Positions 45,916-55,766 of a stretch of 64,000 nt of DNA are shown in pieces. The notes beneath the pieces are model-generated. The model was not told the origin of the DNA. It made no database searches and saw nothing but the letters and a program-made list of their open reading frames with translations. The DNA lies in NCBI GenBank assembly GCA_963696075.1, contig CAVOJD010000029.1, positions 558,001 to 622,000 of the forward strand. Direction: 5' to 3'. Positions within the stretch are counted from its first letter, which is position 1. The number at the start of each line of letters is the position of its first letter. Both the position numbers and the translations under genes were made by a program. This stretch comes from CAJQQK01 sp963696075 (GTDB lineage: Bacteria; Pseudomonadota; Alphaproteobacteria; Rhizobiales; Hyphomicrobiaceae).

Positions 45916-48786
45916 ATGTCATTGAACGAGCCCCACGTGCCCCTCAACGAGCCCGTCGGGGACACCGTCAAGACGACGACGTGCTACATGTGCGCGTGCC
46001 GGTGCGGCATCAAGGTGCATCTGAAGGACGGCACCGTCCGTTACATCGAAGGCAATCGGGACCACCCCGTGAACAAGGGCGTGCTGTGCGGTAAGGGATC
46101 TGCCGGCATCATGCAGCATTATTCACCCGCCCGACTGACGGCGCCGTTGAAGCGCGTCGGCCCGCGCGGCTCCGGTGAATACAAGGAAATCTCCTGGGAA
46201 GAAGCGCTCGAGACGGCGGCCGGCTGGCTCGGTGATGTGCGCAAGAAAGACCCCAGCAAGCTCGCCTTCTTCACCGGCCGCGACCAGAGCCAGGCGCTCA
46301 CGGGCTGGTTCGCGCAGCAGTTCGGCACGCCGAATTTCGCAGCCCATGGCGGGTTTTGCTCGGTCAACATGGCAGCCGCCGGCCTCTATACCTTCGGCGG
46401 TTCGTTCTGGGAATTCGGCGAGCCCGACTGGGATCACACCAAGTATTTCCTCCTCTTCGGCGTCGCCGAAGACCACGCCTCGAACCCGATCAAGACCGCA
46501 CTTGGAAAGTTGAAGGCGCGCGGCGCCAAGGTCGTCGCGATCAATCCGGTCCGCACCGGCTATGGCGCAATCGCCGATGAATGGATCGGCGTGCGCCCCG
46601 GCACCGATGGCATGTTCGTTGGCGCGCTGATCCATGAACTGTTGGCGGCCCAGAAGGTCGACCTCGATTCGCTTGCCCGCTTCACCAACGCCTCGTGGTT
46701 GGTCATCGACGCACCGGGCACCGCCGACGACGGCCTTTTCGCGCGCAACGATGACGGCAACCCGCTCTGTCTCGATTCAAAGAGCGGCAACGTCCTCGAC
46801 GCCACGGACCCGGCCATCCAACCAGTTATGACGGCTGAGACGACGTTGGCGGATGGCCGCAAGGCGGTCTCCGTCCTGCGCCTGATTGCAACGCGGTTCC
46901 TGGGTGATGAGTACACGCCAGAGGCCGCCGAAAAGGTCACCGGCATTCCCGCTGAAACGACCCGCCGGATTGCCGCCGAGTTGGCCGAAGCCGCCTTCGA
47001 TAATGCGATTGAACTCGACATCCCGTGGACGGATTGGACCGGCCACCGTCACGACAAGACCGTCGGCCGCCCGGTTGCGATGCACGCGATGCGCGGGATC
47101 TCGGCGCACTCGAACGGCTTCCAGACCTGCCGGATGCTGCACATCCTCCAGATCCTGCTCGGCACCATCGATTGCCCCGGCGGCTTCCGCTACAAGGCGC
47201 CGTTCCCGCGCCCCGCCCCGCCGCCACTCAAGCCCTTCGGCAAGCCCGGCACCATCAAGCCCGACACCCCGATGGGCGGCCCGCCGCTCGGCTTCCCCGT
47301 CGAGCCCGCCGACCTGCTGGTCGACCAGAACGGCACGCCGCAACGCATCGACAAGGCCTATTCCTGGGATGCGCCGATCGCAGCCCACGGCCTGATGCAC
47401 ATGGTCATCACCAACGCGGCCAATCAGGATCCCTACCCCGTCGACGTCCTGTTCATGTACATGGCCAACATGAGCTGGAATTCGTCGATGAACATTCCAG
47501 CCGTCCTCGGCCACCTGACCGCCAAGGACGAGGCGACGGGCGACTATAAAATTCCGAAGATCATCTATTCGGACGCCTACGCCTCCGAGATGATCGCCTA
47601 CGCTGACCTGATCCTGCCCGACACCACCTATCTTGAGCGCTGGGACTGCATCTCGATGCTCGACCGGCCGATCTCCGATCCGGACGCCCCCGCCGATGCA
47701 ATCCGCCAGCCCGTGGTCCAACCCGATCGCGACGTGCGCCCCTTCCAGGACGTCGTCCTCGACCTCGGCGCCCGCCTCGGCCTGCCGGGCTTCGTCGATG
47801 AGACGGGGAAAGCGAAGTATCCCGGCGGCTATTCAGATTACATCGTCAACCACGAGCGCGGCGGCCCCGGCATCGGCCCGCTGGCCGGCTTCCGCGGCGA
47901 GAACGGCGACCAGTTCGGCAAGGGCGCGCCAAACCCGAACCAGCTTGAGAAATATATCGAGAACGGCTGCTTCTATTCCCACGAACTGGCGCCCGACCAG
48001 CGCTACATGAAGCACGCCAACAAGGGCTACCTCGACTGGGCCGCCGAAGTCGGCTTCATCGGCGCGCCGAACCGGATCGTCTTCCAGCTCTATATCGAGG
48101 GCCTCCAGAAGTTCCGCCTTGCAGCCGACGGCCACGGCGAGATCACCCCGCCCGCAACCCACCGCGAGCGTATCAAACGCTACTTCGACCCGCTGCCCTT
48201 CTGGTACGCCCCCTTCGAGGGCACGATGGTCGACACTGACGAACTCCCGATGCACGCCATCACGCAGCGCCCGATGGCGATGTATCATTCGTGGGGCTCG
48301 CAGAACGCGTGGCTGCGCCAGATCCACGGCTTCAACCGCCTGCATATGAACCGCGCCAAGGGCGACGAACTCGGCGTCAAGACGGATGACTGGGTCTGGA
48401 TCTCGAACGGCCTCGGCCGCGTCAAGGCGCAGGTCCAGTTGGTCGAAGGCGTCGAACCGGGCACGGTCTGGACGTGGAACGCGATCGGCAAACGCAAAGG
48501 CACCTGGGGCCTCGACGAAAACGCGCCCGAAGCCAAAAAGGGCTTCCTTCTCAATCACCTGATCTCGGAACTGTTGCCCGAGCGCGAGGGAGGCTATCGC
48601 TTCTCGAACTCCGATCCCATCACGGGGCAGGCGGCCTGGTATGACCTGCGCGTGAAGATCGAGAAGGCGGCGCCCTCGGAGAATGGGGAGAGTTTCCCGC
48701 AGTTCGAACCCTTAAACCCGCCCAAAAAGGTCGACCGGCCCGACGTGCTCGTGTTTGGCCGTGACCTGCCGGAGGCTGCTGAATGA
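45916..48786 (+). CDS. soeA: Molybdopterin oxidoreductase catalytic subunit, SoeA-like sulfite dehydrogenase
   Basis: 956 residues, complex iron-sulfur molybdoenzyme family. The N-terminal 4Fe-4S site (TTTCYMCACRCGIKV ... GVLCGKG) is directly at the start, with no Tat signal, so the enzyme is cytoplasmic, as SoeA is. A Cys at HGGFCSVNMAAAG is the likely Mo ligand. SoeABC oxidises sulfite to sulfate at the inner face of the membrane and feeds quinone. The call rests on the three-subunit layout, cytoplasmic location and the divergent TauE-type exporter; polysulfide or thiosulfate reductase-type enzymes are the alternatives. Confidence 0.72.
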   Translation: MSLNEPHVPLNEPVGDTVKTTTCYMCACRCGIKVHLKDGTVRYIEGNRDHPVNKGVLCGKGSAGIMQHYSPARLTAPLKRVGPRGSGEYKEISWEEALETAAGWLGDVRKKDPSKLAFFTGRDQSQALTGWFAQQFGTPNFAAHGGFCSVNMAAAGLYTFGGSFWEFGEPDWDHTKYFLLFGVAEDHASNPIKTALGKLKARGAKVVAINPVRTGYGAIADEWIGVRPGTDGMFVGALIHELLAAQKVDLDSLARFTNASWLVIDAPGTADDGLFARNDDGNPLCLDSKSGNVLDATDPAIQPVMTAETTLADGRKAVSVLRLIATRFLGDEYTPEAAEKVTGIPAETTRRIAAELAEAAFDNAIELDIPWTDWTGHRHDKTVGRPVAMHAMRGISAHSNGFQTCRMLHILQILLGTIDCPGGFRYKAPFPRPAPPPLKPFGKPGTIKPDTPMGGPPLGFPVEPADLLVDQNGTPQRIDKAYSWDAPIAAHGLMHMVITNAANQDPYPVDVLFMYMANMSWNSSMNIPAVLGHLTAKDEATGDYKIPKIIYSDAYASEMIAYADLILPDTTYLERWDCISMLDRPISDPDAPADAIRQPVVQPDRDVRPFQDVVLDLGARLGLPGFVDETGKAKYPGGYSDYIVNHERGGPGIGPLAGFRGENGDQFGKGAPNPNQLEKYIENGCFYSHELAPDQRYMKHANKGYLDWAAEVGFIGAPNRIVFQLYIEGLQKFRLAADGHGEITPPATHRERIKRYFDPLPFWYAPFEGTMVDTDELPMHAITQRPMAMYHSWGSQNAWLRQIHGFNRLHMNRAKGDELGVKTDDWVWISNGLGRVKAQVQLVEGVEPGTVWTWNAIGKRKGTWGLDENAPEAKKGFLLNHLISELLPEREGGYRFSNSDPITGQAAWYDLRVKIEKAAPSENGESFPQFEPLNPPKKVDRPDVLVFGRDLPEAAE

Positions 48787-49529
48787 CCACGCTCCCCGAG
48801 ACGACCAAGAAGAAGCTCGGCCTTGCCATCGACCTCGACACCTGTGTCGGGTGTCAGGCGTGTGCGACGAGTTGCAAGGAATGGAACACCGGCGGGTATT
48901 CCGGGCCGCTGACCGATGAAGACCCCTACGGCGCCGACCCGCATGGCGCCTGGCTCAATCGCGTCCACGCCTTCGAAGTGGGCGAGGGCGAAAAGAGCCA
49001 GACGGTGCACTTCCCGCGCTCGTGCCTGCATTGCGAGACGCCGGCCTGCGTGACGGTGTGCCCGACGGGGGCGTCGTATAAGCGCGCCGAAGACGGCATC
49101 GTCCTCGTTGATCCCGAAACCTGCATCGGCTGCAAGCTGTGCTCATGGGCCTGTCCCTACGGCGCGCGCGAGTACGATTATGCCCATGGCGTCATGAAGA
49201 AGTGCACGCTGTGCGTCGACCGCATCTATAACGAGACGCTCGAGCCGGAAGACCGCCAGCCGGCGTGCGTGCGGGCGTGTCCGACCGGCGCCCGCCATTT
49301 CGGCGACTTCGCAGACCCCGAAAGCAACGTCTCCAAGCTCACCGCCGAACGCGGTGGCCGCCAACTGATGCCGGAACTCGGCTACAACCCCGTCAACCGC
49401 TACCTGCCGCCGCGCGAGCGCCGCAACTCCTCGTTCGAGCAGCCAAAGGCCGCGCAGCCCGCACCGAAGCGCACCGGCAGCGCGCTCGAGACGTTCTTCG
49501 ACTGGGCCGACAAGGCGTTGACGAAATGA
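48783..49529 (+). CDS. soeB: 4Fe-4S ferredoxin subunit of molybdoenzyme, SoeB-like
   Basis: 248 residues with four cysteine clusters: CVGCQACATSCKEWN, CLHCETPACVTVCPTGA, CIGCKLCSWACPYGA and the CTLCVDRIYN...CVRACPTGA segment. It carries electrons from the Mo subunit to the membrane anchor. Its ATG overlaps the stop of the preceding gene (ATGA), showing tight translational coupling. The last 60 residues are basic and Pro-rich. Confidence 0.8.
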   Translation: MTTLPETTKKKLGLAIDLDTCVGCQACATSCKEWNTGGYSGPLTDEDPYGADPHGAWLNRVHAFEVGEGEKSQTVHFPRSCLHCETPACVTVCPTGASYKRAEDGIVLVDPETCIGCKLCSWACPYGAREYDYAHGVMKKCTLCVDRIYNETLEPEDRQPACVRACPTGARHFGDFADPESNVSKLTAERGGRQLMPELGYNPVNRYLPPRERRNSSFEQPKAAQPAPKRTGSALETFFDWADKALTK

Positions 49530-49578
49530 TCCAGGTGGACAGCATCACCAGCGCACGCCACGCGTTCATACCGCGCCT

Positions 49579-49690
49579 GTGTCATCCCGGACGCGCGCAA
49601 GCGCGATCCGGGACCCAGGACAGGGGACGCAGACGTCACGGCTTTCGACTCTGGGTCCTGGCTCTCCCTGCGGTCGACCGGGATGACACC
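49579..49690. repeat. 112-bp palindromic intergenic element
   Basis: Outer 12-bp perfect inverted repeats (GTGTCATCCCGG / CCGGGATGACAC) enclose further pairings (GGGACCCAG / CTGGGTCC). The same type of extended palindrome, starting GTCATCCCGGACGCGCGC, is common in alphaproteobacterial intergenic DNA as I recall it. It lies between soeB and soeC, the only sizeable gap in that operon (222 bases). Confidence 0.82.
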
Positions 49691-49751
49691 TGGGCAGACC
49701 GACGCCACCCGCAATCGTCCAACCGCCCCACCTCGAACGAGCACCACTGAT

Positions 49752-50693
49752 ATGCATCCCGCCTATTCTGTCATCTTTTTCACCACCGCCTCCGGCGCGG
49801 GCTACGGCCTGCTGATCTGGATTGCCCTGGTCCAGCTCTTTGCAGGCCTGCCCGAGCACCAGGGTTTCCGCTGGGCGGCGTTTATCTTTTCGTTCGGTCT
49901 GATCACCGCGGGCCTGCTGGCATCCACCGCCCACCTCGGCCGGCCCGAGCGCGCCTGGCGCGCGTTCTCCCAGTGGCAGACGTCATGGCTCTCGCGTGAA
50001 GGCGTCGCAGCCGTGTTCACCTATGCGCCCGCCGGCCTGCTCGCGATCTGGGCCTTGTTCGGCGCGGGCGATCGCGCGCAGGGGCTATGGTCGATTCTCA
50101 CGATCGCAGGCGCGGTCGCGACGGTCGCCTGCACCGCCATGATCTATGCGTCACTGAAGACGATCCGCGCCTGGAACGAGGCGCTCGTCCTGCCGGTCTA
50201 TCTGGTCCTCGCGCTGGCAACGGGCGGCATCCTCTACAGTGGGCTGGCTGCGATGGCGGGCCACACGCCCTCGACCGTGATCATGCTCACGATACTCCTG
50301 CTTGTGGCCGCCGGCGCGATGAAGGCGCTCTATTGGTCGCGCATTGATGGGCGCCAACTGACGCTGACGACAGCCGACGCCATCGGGCTTCCCGGCGCCG
50401 GCACCGCGCGTCCCATTGAACCGGCCCACACCCAGGCAAACTTCGTGATGCACGAAATGGGCTACGACGTCGCCCGGCGTCATTCCGATCGCCTGCGTCT
50501 GATTTGCTCAGTGTTGTTGTTCGTCGTGCCCGCGCTGGCACTGCTTATCCTGCTCGGTGTGACGGCAGCAGCGCCGCTGTTCTCGCTGATGGCAATCATC
50601 TCGGCCGCCATCGGCGTCTTCATCGAGCGCTGGCTGTTCTTCGCCGAGGCCCAGCACGTCGTGACGCTGTATTATGGGGAAGCGGTGGCGTGA
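49752..50693 (+). CDS. soeC: DmsC/NrfD-type membrane anchor, SoeC-like
   Basis: 313 residues with about eight helices. The DmsC-family signature is clear: HPAYSVIFFTTASGAGYGLLIW, then AHLGRPERAWRAFSQWQTSWLSREG, LPVYLVLALATGGILYSG and the C-terminal ERWLFFAEAQHVVTLYYG. It receives electrons from the iron-sulfur subunit and reduces quinone. Separated from soeB by the palindromic element but clearly the third subunit. The stop overlaps the 3' end of the convergent membrane protein gene. Confidence 0.82.
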   Translation: MHPAYSVIFFTTASGAGYGLLIWIALVQLFAGLPEHQGFRWAAFIFSFGLITAGLLASTAHLGRPERAWRAFSQWQTSWLSREGVAAVFTYAPAGLLAIWALFGAGDRAQGLWSILTIAGAVATVACTAMIYASLKTIRAWNEALVLPVYLVLALATGGILYSGLAAMAGHTPSTVIMLTILLLVAAGAMKALYWSRIDGRQLTLTTADAIGLPGAGTARPIEPAHTQANFVMHEMGYDVARRHSDRLRLICSVLLFVVPALALLILLGVTAAAPLFSLMAIISAAIGVFIERWLFFAEAQHVVTLYYGEAVA

Positions 50694-51559
50694 GGGGCGT
50701 TGCGCCGATCTACGATGAAGATGCGATAGGCTAGCGACAACATTGTCGCAAAGACGATCATGCCAAGGAATGAAGAAATATAGGAGACCACTAGGACAGC
50801 GAGATAAGCGAATGAGAGCGTCGGTGTGAATGCAGTCGGTGTCTCGAGGGGGAAGGTCATGGGCAGGGCGCTCAAAAACACGAAGGGCGCAGAGGTCGCC
50901 AGGATGCCAAGCCGCAGCGCTGACCATTCCTCCGCAGTCACAAAATGGACCGAATTGCGCCAGTAGTCGTGCGCTTCATCAAGCGCAATAGCCGGCAGAG
51001 CAAGGAAGCTTCTGGGATACATCCAGCCAACAAGCCCTATTGCAATAATGAGGACCCAAACGAGTAGCCAGCCAGATTTGTCGCCTTCCATGCCAGTCCC
51101 GAAATGCTCAATCGCATCAGGCGCGATTATAACTAGCGTGATCAAGCAGGCAGCCATCATAAGCAACGTCACTGCGAGATAGATGCCGGACAGCCAGCAC
51201 CATCGCCAGACGAACTGCCATTCATGCTTGCTCAACAAGAATCGGCCGGTTTCTGCAGGCACGCCCGCGACGAGATGTCTATGCCATCTGATGAGGGCTG
51301 ATGCCCCCATAACGATTGCCAATGCAAGCGCAAGGAACGTGCCGAAGAGCGCAAAGAGGACGGGACCATCCATAGCGCCGCCGCCCGCCCGTTCCATAGC
51401 TGCTATTTCCTCGGGCGTAATTAAGACATGGATCGCGTACTCAATCGCGAAAGTGGCGACCGACAAGGTCACGGCAATTGGCCAGAACACCCGAACGAGT
51501 GAGCCAATCCGTTCGAACGGTAGAGAGTAGGACCGAGCGATCATAGTCCAGACTTCCAT
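50672..51559 (-). CDS. Integral membrane protein, unknown function
   Basis: 295 residues, not recognised. About six membrane helices: FWPIAVTLSVATFAIEYAIHVLI, VLFALFGTFLALALAIVMGASALI, YLAVTLLMMAACLITLVII, WLLVWVLIIAIGLVGWMY, APFVFLSALPM and LAVLVVSYISSFLGMIVFATMLSLAYRIFIV. I choose the second of two adjacent ATGs (51559), 7 bases after GGAGG. The last codons overlap the end of soeC by 22 bases on the opposite strand, so the C-terminus is constrained. Somewhat lower GC than neighbours. Confidence 0.68.
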   Translation of the reverse strand: MEVWTMIARSYSLPFERIGSLVRVFWPIAVTLSVATFAIEYAIHVLITPEEIAAMERAGGGAMDGPVLFALFGTFLALALAIVMGASALIRWHRHLVAGVPAETGRFLLSKHEWQFVWRWCWLSGIYLAVTLLMMAACLITLVIIAPDAIEHFGTGMEGDKSGWLLVWVLIIAIGLVGWMYPRSFLALPAIALDEAHDYWRNSVHFVTAEEWSALRLGILATSAPFVFLSALPMTFPLETPTAFTPTLSFAYLAVLVVSYISSFLGMIVFATMLSLAYRIFIVDRRNAPHATASP

Positions 51560-51783
51560 CATCGAACCTCCAGCTATCTCGCAATTGCCCCACGAATATC
51601 CGATGTTTGCTGCGGAAAAGCTAAGCGGCTCGCATTTGAGGAATTGTCCACGGCCGTTGCCGAGCCAATGGCCACGTTCGGCTGCATCTTCCGCCGGGCG
51701 GAGGCTCGCCAACGTTCGATTACACAACCCCCGACAAACCCGCTAGCCAAACGCCCGCCTCTCCACTACAAGACGCCGCTGAC

Positions 51784-54700
51784 ATGCCAAAACGCACCGA
51801 CATAAGCTCGATCCTGATCATCGGGGCCGGACCGATCATTATCGGCCAGGCCTGCGAGTTCGATTATTCCGGCACCCAGGCCTGCAAGGCGCTCCGCGAG
51901 GAGGGCTATCGCATCATTCTGGTCAATTCCAATCCGGCGACCATCATGACGGACCCGGAATTGGCCGATGCAACCTATGTCGAGCCGATCACGCCGGATA
52001 TCGTCGAAAAGATCATCGAGGCCGAACGCCCCGACGCGCTGCTCCCCACCATGGGCGGCCAGACCGCGCTCAACACCGCATTGGCGCTCGAAAAGTCAGG
52101 CGTCCTCGAAAAATACGGTGTCGAGTTGATCGGGGCCAAGGCCGACGCGATCGAGATGGCGGAAGACCGCAAACTGTTCCGCGAGGCGATGGACCGCATC
52201 GGGCTCGAAAACCCGGCAGCCACCATCGTGGCCGCGCCCGAGATCAAGGACGCCGACGGCAAGGTCACGGGCTACGATTACAACATCGCGATGAACGAGG
52301 CGATCAGCGCGCTCGATGATGTCGGCCTGCCCGCGATCATCCGCCCCGCCTTCACGCTCGGCGGCACGGGCGGCGGCGTCGCCTATAACCGCGACGAATA
52401 CATGGAGATCGTGCGCCGCGGTCTCGAAGCCTCGCCGGTGGCCCAGGTCCTGATCGATGAAAGCCTGATCGGCTGGAAAGAATACGAGATGGAGGTCGTC
52501 CGCGATAAGGCGGACAACTGCATCATTATCTGCTCCATCGAGAACGTCGACGCGATGGGCGTCCACACCGGCGATTCGATTACGGTCGCCCCCGCCCTGA
52601 CGCTCACCGACAAGGAATACCAGGTGATGCGCAACGCCTCGATCGCGGTGTTGCGCGAGATCGGCGTTGAGACCGGCGGCTCGAACGTGCAGTTCGCCGT
52701 CAACCCGGAAACCGGCCGCCTCGTCGTCATCGAGATGAACCCGCGCGTGTCGCGCTCCTCCGCACTGGCCTCCAAGGCAACCGGCTTCCCGATCGCGAAG
52801 GTCGCAGCCCGCCTGGCCGTCGGCTATACGCTCGATGAACTGGCCAACGAAATCACCGGCGGCGCGACCCCCGCCGCCTTCGAGCCGACGATCGACTACG
52901 TCGTCACCAAGATCCCGCGCTTTGCCTTCGAGAAGTTCCCCGGCGCCGACCCGACGCTGACGACCGCGATGAAATCGGTCGGTGAGGTGATGGCGATCGG
53001 GCGCACGTTTGCCGAGAGCCTCCAGAAGGCGTTGCGCTCGATGGAGACCGGCCTCGACGGCCTCGATGACATCGCCCTTGAGGGTCTCGGCCAGGGCGAC
53101 GACAAGAACGTCATTCGCGCGGCCCTGAGCCGCCCCTCGCCGGATCGCATCCTCAAGGTCGCCCAGGCGCTCCGCCTCGGCTTCGACCCCGAGCAGGTCC
53201 GCGCGTTCTGCCATTACGATCGCTGGTTCATTGACCGCCTGATCGAGATCCTGGCCCTCGAGGCACGCATCCTGGCCCACGGCCTGCCGGGCGATGCCCA
53301 ATCGTTCCGCAGCCTCAAGGCGGCCGGCCTCTCCGATGCCCGCATCGCCAAGCTTGCCGGCTCGACGCCGGGCGAGGTCGCCGACAAGCGCCGCGCGCTG
53401 GGCGTGCTGCCCCAATACAAGCGCATCGATACCTGCGCGGCCGAGTTCGCAACGACCACCGCCTATATGTACTCGACCTACGAGTACGGCTTTGCCGGCC
53501 AACCCGCCTGTGAGGCCGATCCGACGGATGCGGAAAAGATCGTTATCCTCGGCGGCGGCCCGAACCGGATCGGGCAGGGCATCGAGTTCGACTATTGTTG
53601 TTGCCATGCCTGCTTCGCCCTGACCGACGCCGGTTACGAGACCATCATGGTCAACTGCAATCCCGAGACCGTCTCGACCGACTACGACACCTCCGACCGC
53701 CTCTATTTCGAGCCCCTGACCGCCGAAGACGTGATCGAGCTGATCCGCAAGGAGCAGTCGAACGGCACCGTCAAGGGCGTCATCGTCCAGTTCGGCGGCC
53801 AGACCCCCCTAAAGCTCGCAGAAGCCCTCGAAGAAGCAAATATACCGATCCTTGGCACCTCGCCCGATGCAATCGACCTCGCCGAGGATCGTGACCGCTT
53901 CAACGCGCTCATTCGCAAGCTTGGCCTGCGCCAGCCGGAAAGCGGCATTGCACATTCGCCCGCCGCCGCCCGCGCCGTTGCCGAAGAGATCGGGTATCCC
54001 GTCGTCATCCGTCCCTCTTATGTGCTTGGGGGACGCGCGATGGAAATCGTCCACGACGGCTCCGAGATCGACCGCTATATCGCCAACCTGTCGTCGACCC
54101 TCGACGGTCCCTCCGAACTCATCGTCTCGCAACGCCGGCCGCTGTTGATCGACAGCTATCTGAGCGATGCCATCGAGGTCGATGTCGATTGTCTTTCCGA
54201 CGGCACCGACACCTTTATCGCAGGCGTGATGGAGCATATCGAGGAAGCGGGCATCCATTCCGGCAACTCGGCCTGCACCCTCCCGCCCCACTCCCTCGGC
54301 CCCGACATGATCGCGGAGCTGGAGCGCCAGGCCTCCGCGCTCGCCAAGGCGCTGAACGTGATCGGCCTGATGAACGTCCAGTTCGCGATCAAGGACGAGG
54401 ACGTCTACATCCTCGAAGTGAACCCGCGTGCGAGCCGCACCGTGCCGTTCGTTGCCAAGGTCGTCGGCAAGCCGATCGCCGGCATCGCTTCGCGCCTGAT
54501 GGCGGGCGAAAAGCTGCCCTCCTTCAAGCTCCAGGCCAACCGCCTCGACCATATCGCCGTCAAGGAAGCCGTGTTCCCGTTTGCCCGGTTCCCCGGCGTC
54601 GACCCGGTCCTTGGGCCCGAGATGCGCTCGACGGGCGAGGTGATGGGCATCGACCGCGATTTCGCGCTGGCCTTCGCCAAGAGCCAGATCGGCGCGGGCC

Positions 54701-55125
54701 AGACCCTGCCGCAGGCGGGACGTGTCTTCGTGTCGCTGCGCGAATCGGACAAGCCGCGCATCCTGCCCGCGATCGCCGAGCTGATCGACATGGGCTTCGC
54801 GATCGTGGCGACCCGCGGCACCAAGCGCTTCCTCGAGGAGAACGGCCTCGACTCTGAAGTTGTCAACAAGGTTCTGGAAGGCCGCCCCCACATCGTTGAC
54901 GCAATGAAAAATGGGGAAATCGACCTGGTCTTCAATACGACGGAAGGCACCAAGGCCTTGATTGACTCCAAGGACATCCGTCGCACCGCCTTGCTGCACC
55001 GCATCCCGTATTATACAACTGTAGCTGGTGCCCTTGCCGTAACGAGGGCGATCCGTGCGTTGCGGGATGATATCCTCCGCGTCGCCCCCTTGCAGAGCTA
55101 TGCGAAAGCCACGAACGAGGCGTAG
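51784..55125 (+). CDS. carB: Carbamoyl-phosphate synthase large subunit
   Basis: 1113 residues. Makes carbamoyl phosphate for arginine and pyrimidine synthesis from bicarbonate, ammonia and two ATP. The two homologous ATP-grasp halves are visible (GAGPIIIGQACEFDYSGTQACKAL and GGGPNRIGQGIEFDYCCCHACFAL; IRPAFTLGGTGGG and IRPSYVLGGRAME; both EMNPRVSRSSALASKATG and EVNPRASRTVPF), followed by the C-terminal regulatory MGS-like domain. Intact and normal length (E. coli 1073). carA is not adjacent. greA follows on the same strand after 150 bases. Confidence 0.96.
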   Translation: MPKRTDISSILIIGAGPIIIGQACEFDYSGTQACKALREEGYRIILVNSNPATIMTDPELADATYVEPITPDIVEKIIEAERPDALLPTMGGQTALNTALALEKSGVLEKYGVELIGAKADAIEMAEDRKLFREAMDRIGLENPAATIVAAPEIKDADGKVTGYDYNIAMNEAISALDDVGLPAIIRPAFTLGGTGGGVAYNRDEYMEIVRRGLEASPVAQVLIDESLIGWKEYEMEVVRDKADNCIIICSIENVDAMGVHTGDSITVAPALTLTDKEYQVMRNASIAVLREIGVETGGSNVQFAVNPETGRLVVIEMNPRVSRSSALASKATGFPIAKVAARLAVGYTLDELANEITGGATPAAFEPTIDYVVTKIPRFAFEKFPGADPTLTTAMKSVGEVMAIGRTFAESLQKALRSMETGLDGLDDIALEGLGQGDDKNVIRAALSRPSPDRILKVAQALRLGFDPEQVRAFCHYDRWFIDRLIEILALEARILAHGLPGDAQSFRSLKAAGLSDARIAKLAGSTPGEVADKRRALGVLPQYKRIDTCAAEFATTTAYMYSTYEYGFAGQPACEADPTDAEKIVILGGGPNRIGQGIEFDYCCCHACFALTDAGYETIMVNCNPETVSTDYDTSDRLYFEPLTAEDVIELIRKEQSNGTVKGVIVQFGGQTPLKLAEALEEANIPILGTSPDAIDLAEDRDRFNALIRKLGLRQPESGIAHSPAAARAVAEEIGYPVVIRPSYVLGGRAMEIVHDGSEIDRYIANLSSTLDGPSELIVSQRRPLLIDSYLSDAIEVDVDCLSDGTDTFIAGVMEHIEEAGIHSGNSACTLPPHSLGPDMIAELERQASALAKALNVIGLMNVQFAIKDEDVYILEVNPRASRTVPFVAKVVGKPIAGIASRLMAGEKLPSFKLQANRLDHIAVKEAVFPFARFPGVDPVLGPEMRSTGEVMGIDRDFALAFAKSQIGAGQTLPQAGRVFVSLRESDKPRILPAIAELIDMGFAIVATRGTKRFLEENGLDSEVVNKVLEGRPHIVDAMKNGEIDLVFNTTEGTKALIDSKDIRRTALLHRIPYYTTVAGALAVTRAIRALRDDILRVAPLQSYAKATNEA

Positions 55126-55276
55126 CATCGCTTCCCGTTCTGACGTCGGTGCGTTTGCTGCCGGCAAAGTGACGGAACGAGGAATGCGGCGATTGTCTCG
55201 GAGGCTGGCAAGCCCCATTTCAGTATCGGTTTACGGTCGACGGGCCTGAGCGAAGGCCCGCCATGGGAGATGAATG

Positions 55277-55750
55277 ATGGAACGTGTGCCAATGACGGTC
55301 GAAGGCCACAAAACGCTGGAAGCGGAGCTTCAGCGACTGAAGGCCGTGGAACGGCCGCGAATCATCCAGGCCATCGCCGAAGCGCGCGCCCACGGCGATC
55401 TGTCCGAGAATGCCGAGTATCATGCCGCCAAGGAAGCCCAGGGCATGAACGAGGCCAAGGTGGCCGAACTCGAGGATAAGCTCGGCCGGGCCGACGTCAT
55501 CGACCCGACGACGCTGTCAGGCGACACCGTCAAGTTCGGCGCGACCGTCAAACTGGTCGACGAGGATACCGACGACGAAGTGACCTACAAGGTGGTCGGC
55601 GATCTCGAGGCCGATGTGAAGAGCGGCAAGGTCTCGATTTCCTCCCCGATCGCGCGCGCGCTGATCGGCAAGGCCGTCGGTGACAGCGTCGAAGTGACGA
55701 CGCCCAAGGGCTCGCGCTCCTACGAGATCCTGAAGATCGACTGGAAATAG
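55277..55750 (+). CDS. greA: Transcription elongation factor GreA
   Basis: 157 residues. Stimulates transcript cleavage by stalled RNA polymerase. The N-terminal coiled coil with MTVEGHKTLEAELQRLK and the conserved tip ARAHGDLSENAEYHAAKE, then the globular domain with VKFGATVKLVDEDTDDEVTYKVVG and SPIARALIGKAVGDSVEV. I prefer the second ATG (55277) because GGGAG is about 8 bases away; 55274 would add one Met. Often found next to carB in Alphaproteobacteria, as here. Confidence 0.95.
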   Translation: MERVPMTVEGHKTLEAELQRLKAVERPRIIQAIAEARAHGDLSENAEYHAAKEAQGMNEAKVAELEDKLGRADVIDPTTLSGDTVKFGATVKLVDEDTDDEVTYKVVGDLEADVKSGKVSISSPIARALIGKAVGDSVEVTTPKGSRSYEILKIDWK

Positions 55751-55766
55751 CCGCGCCCGCCGCCCC

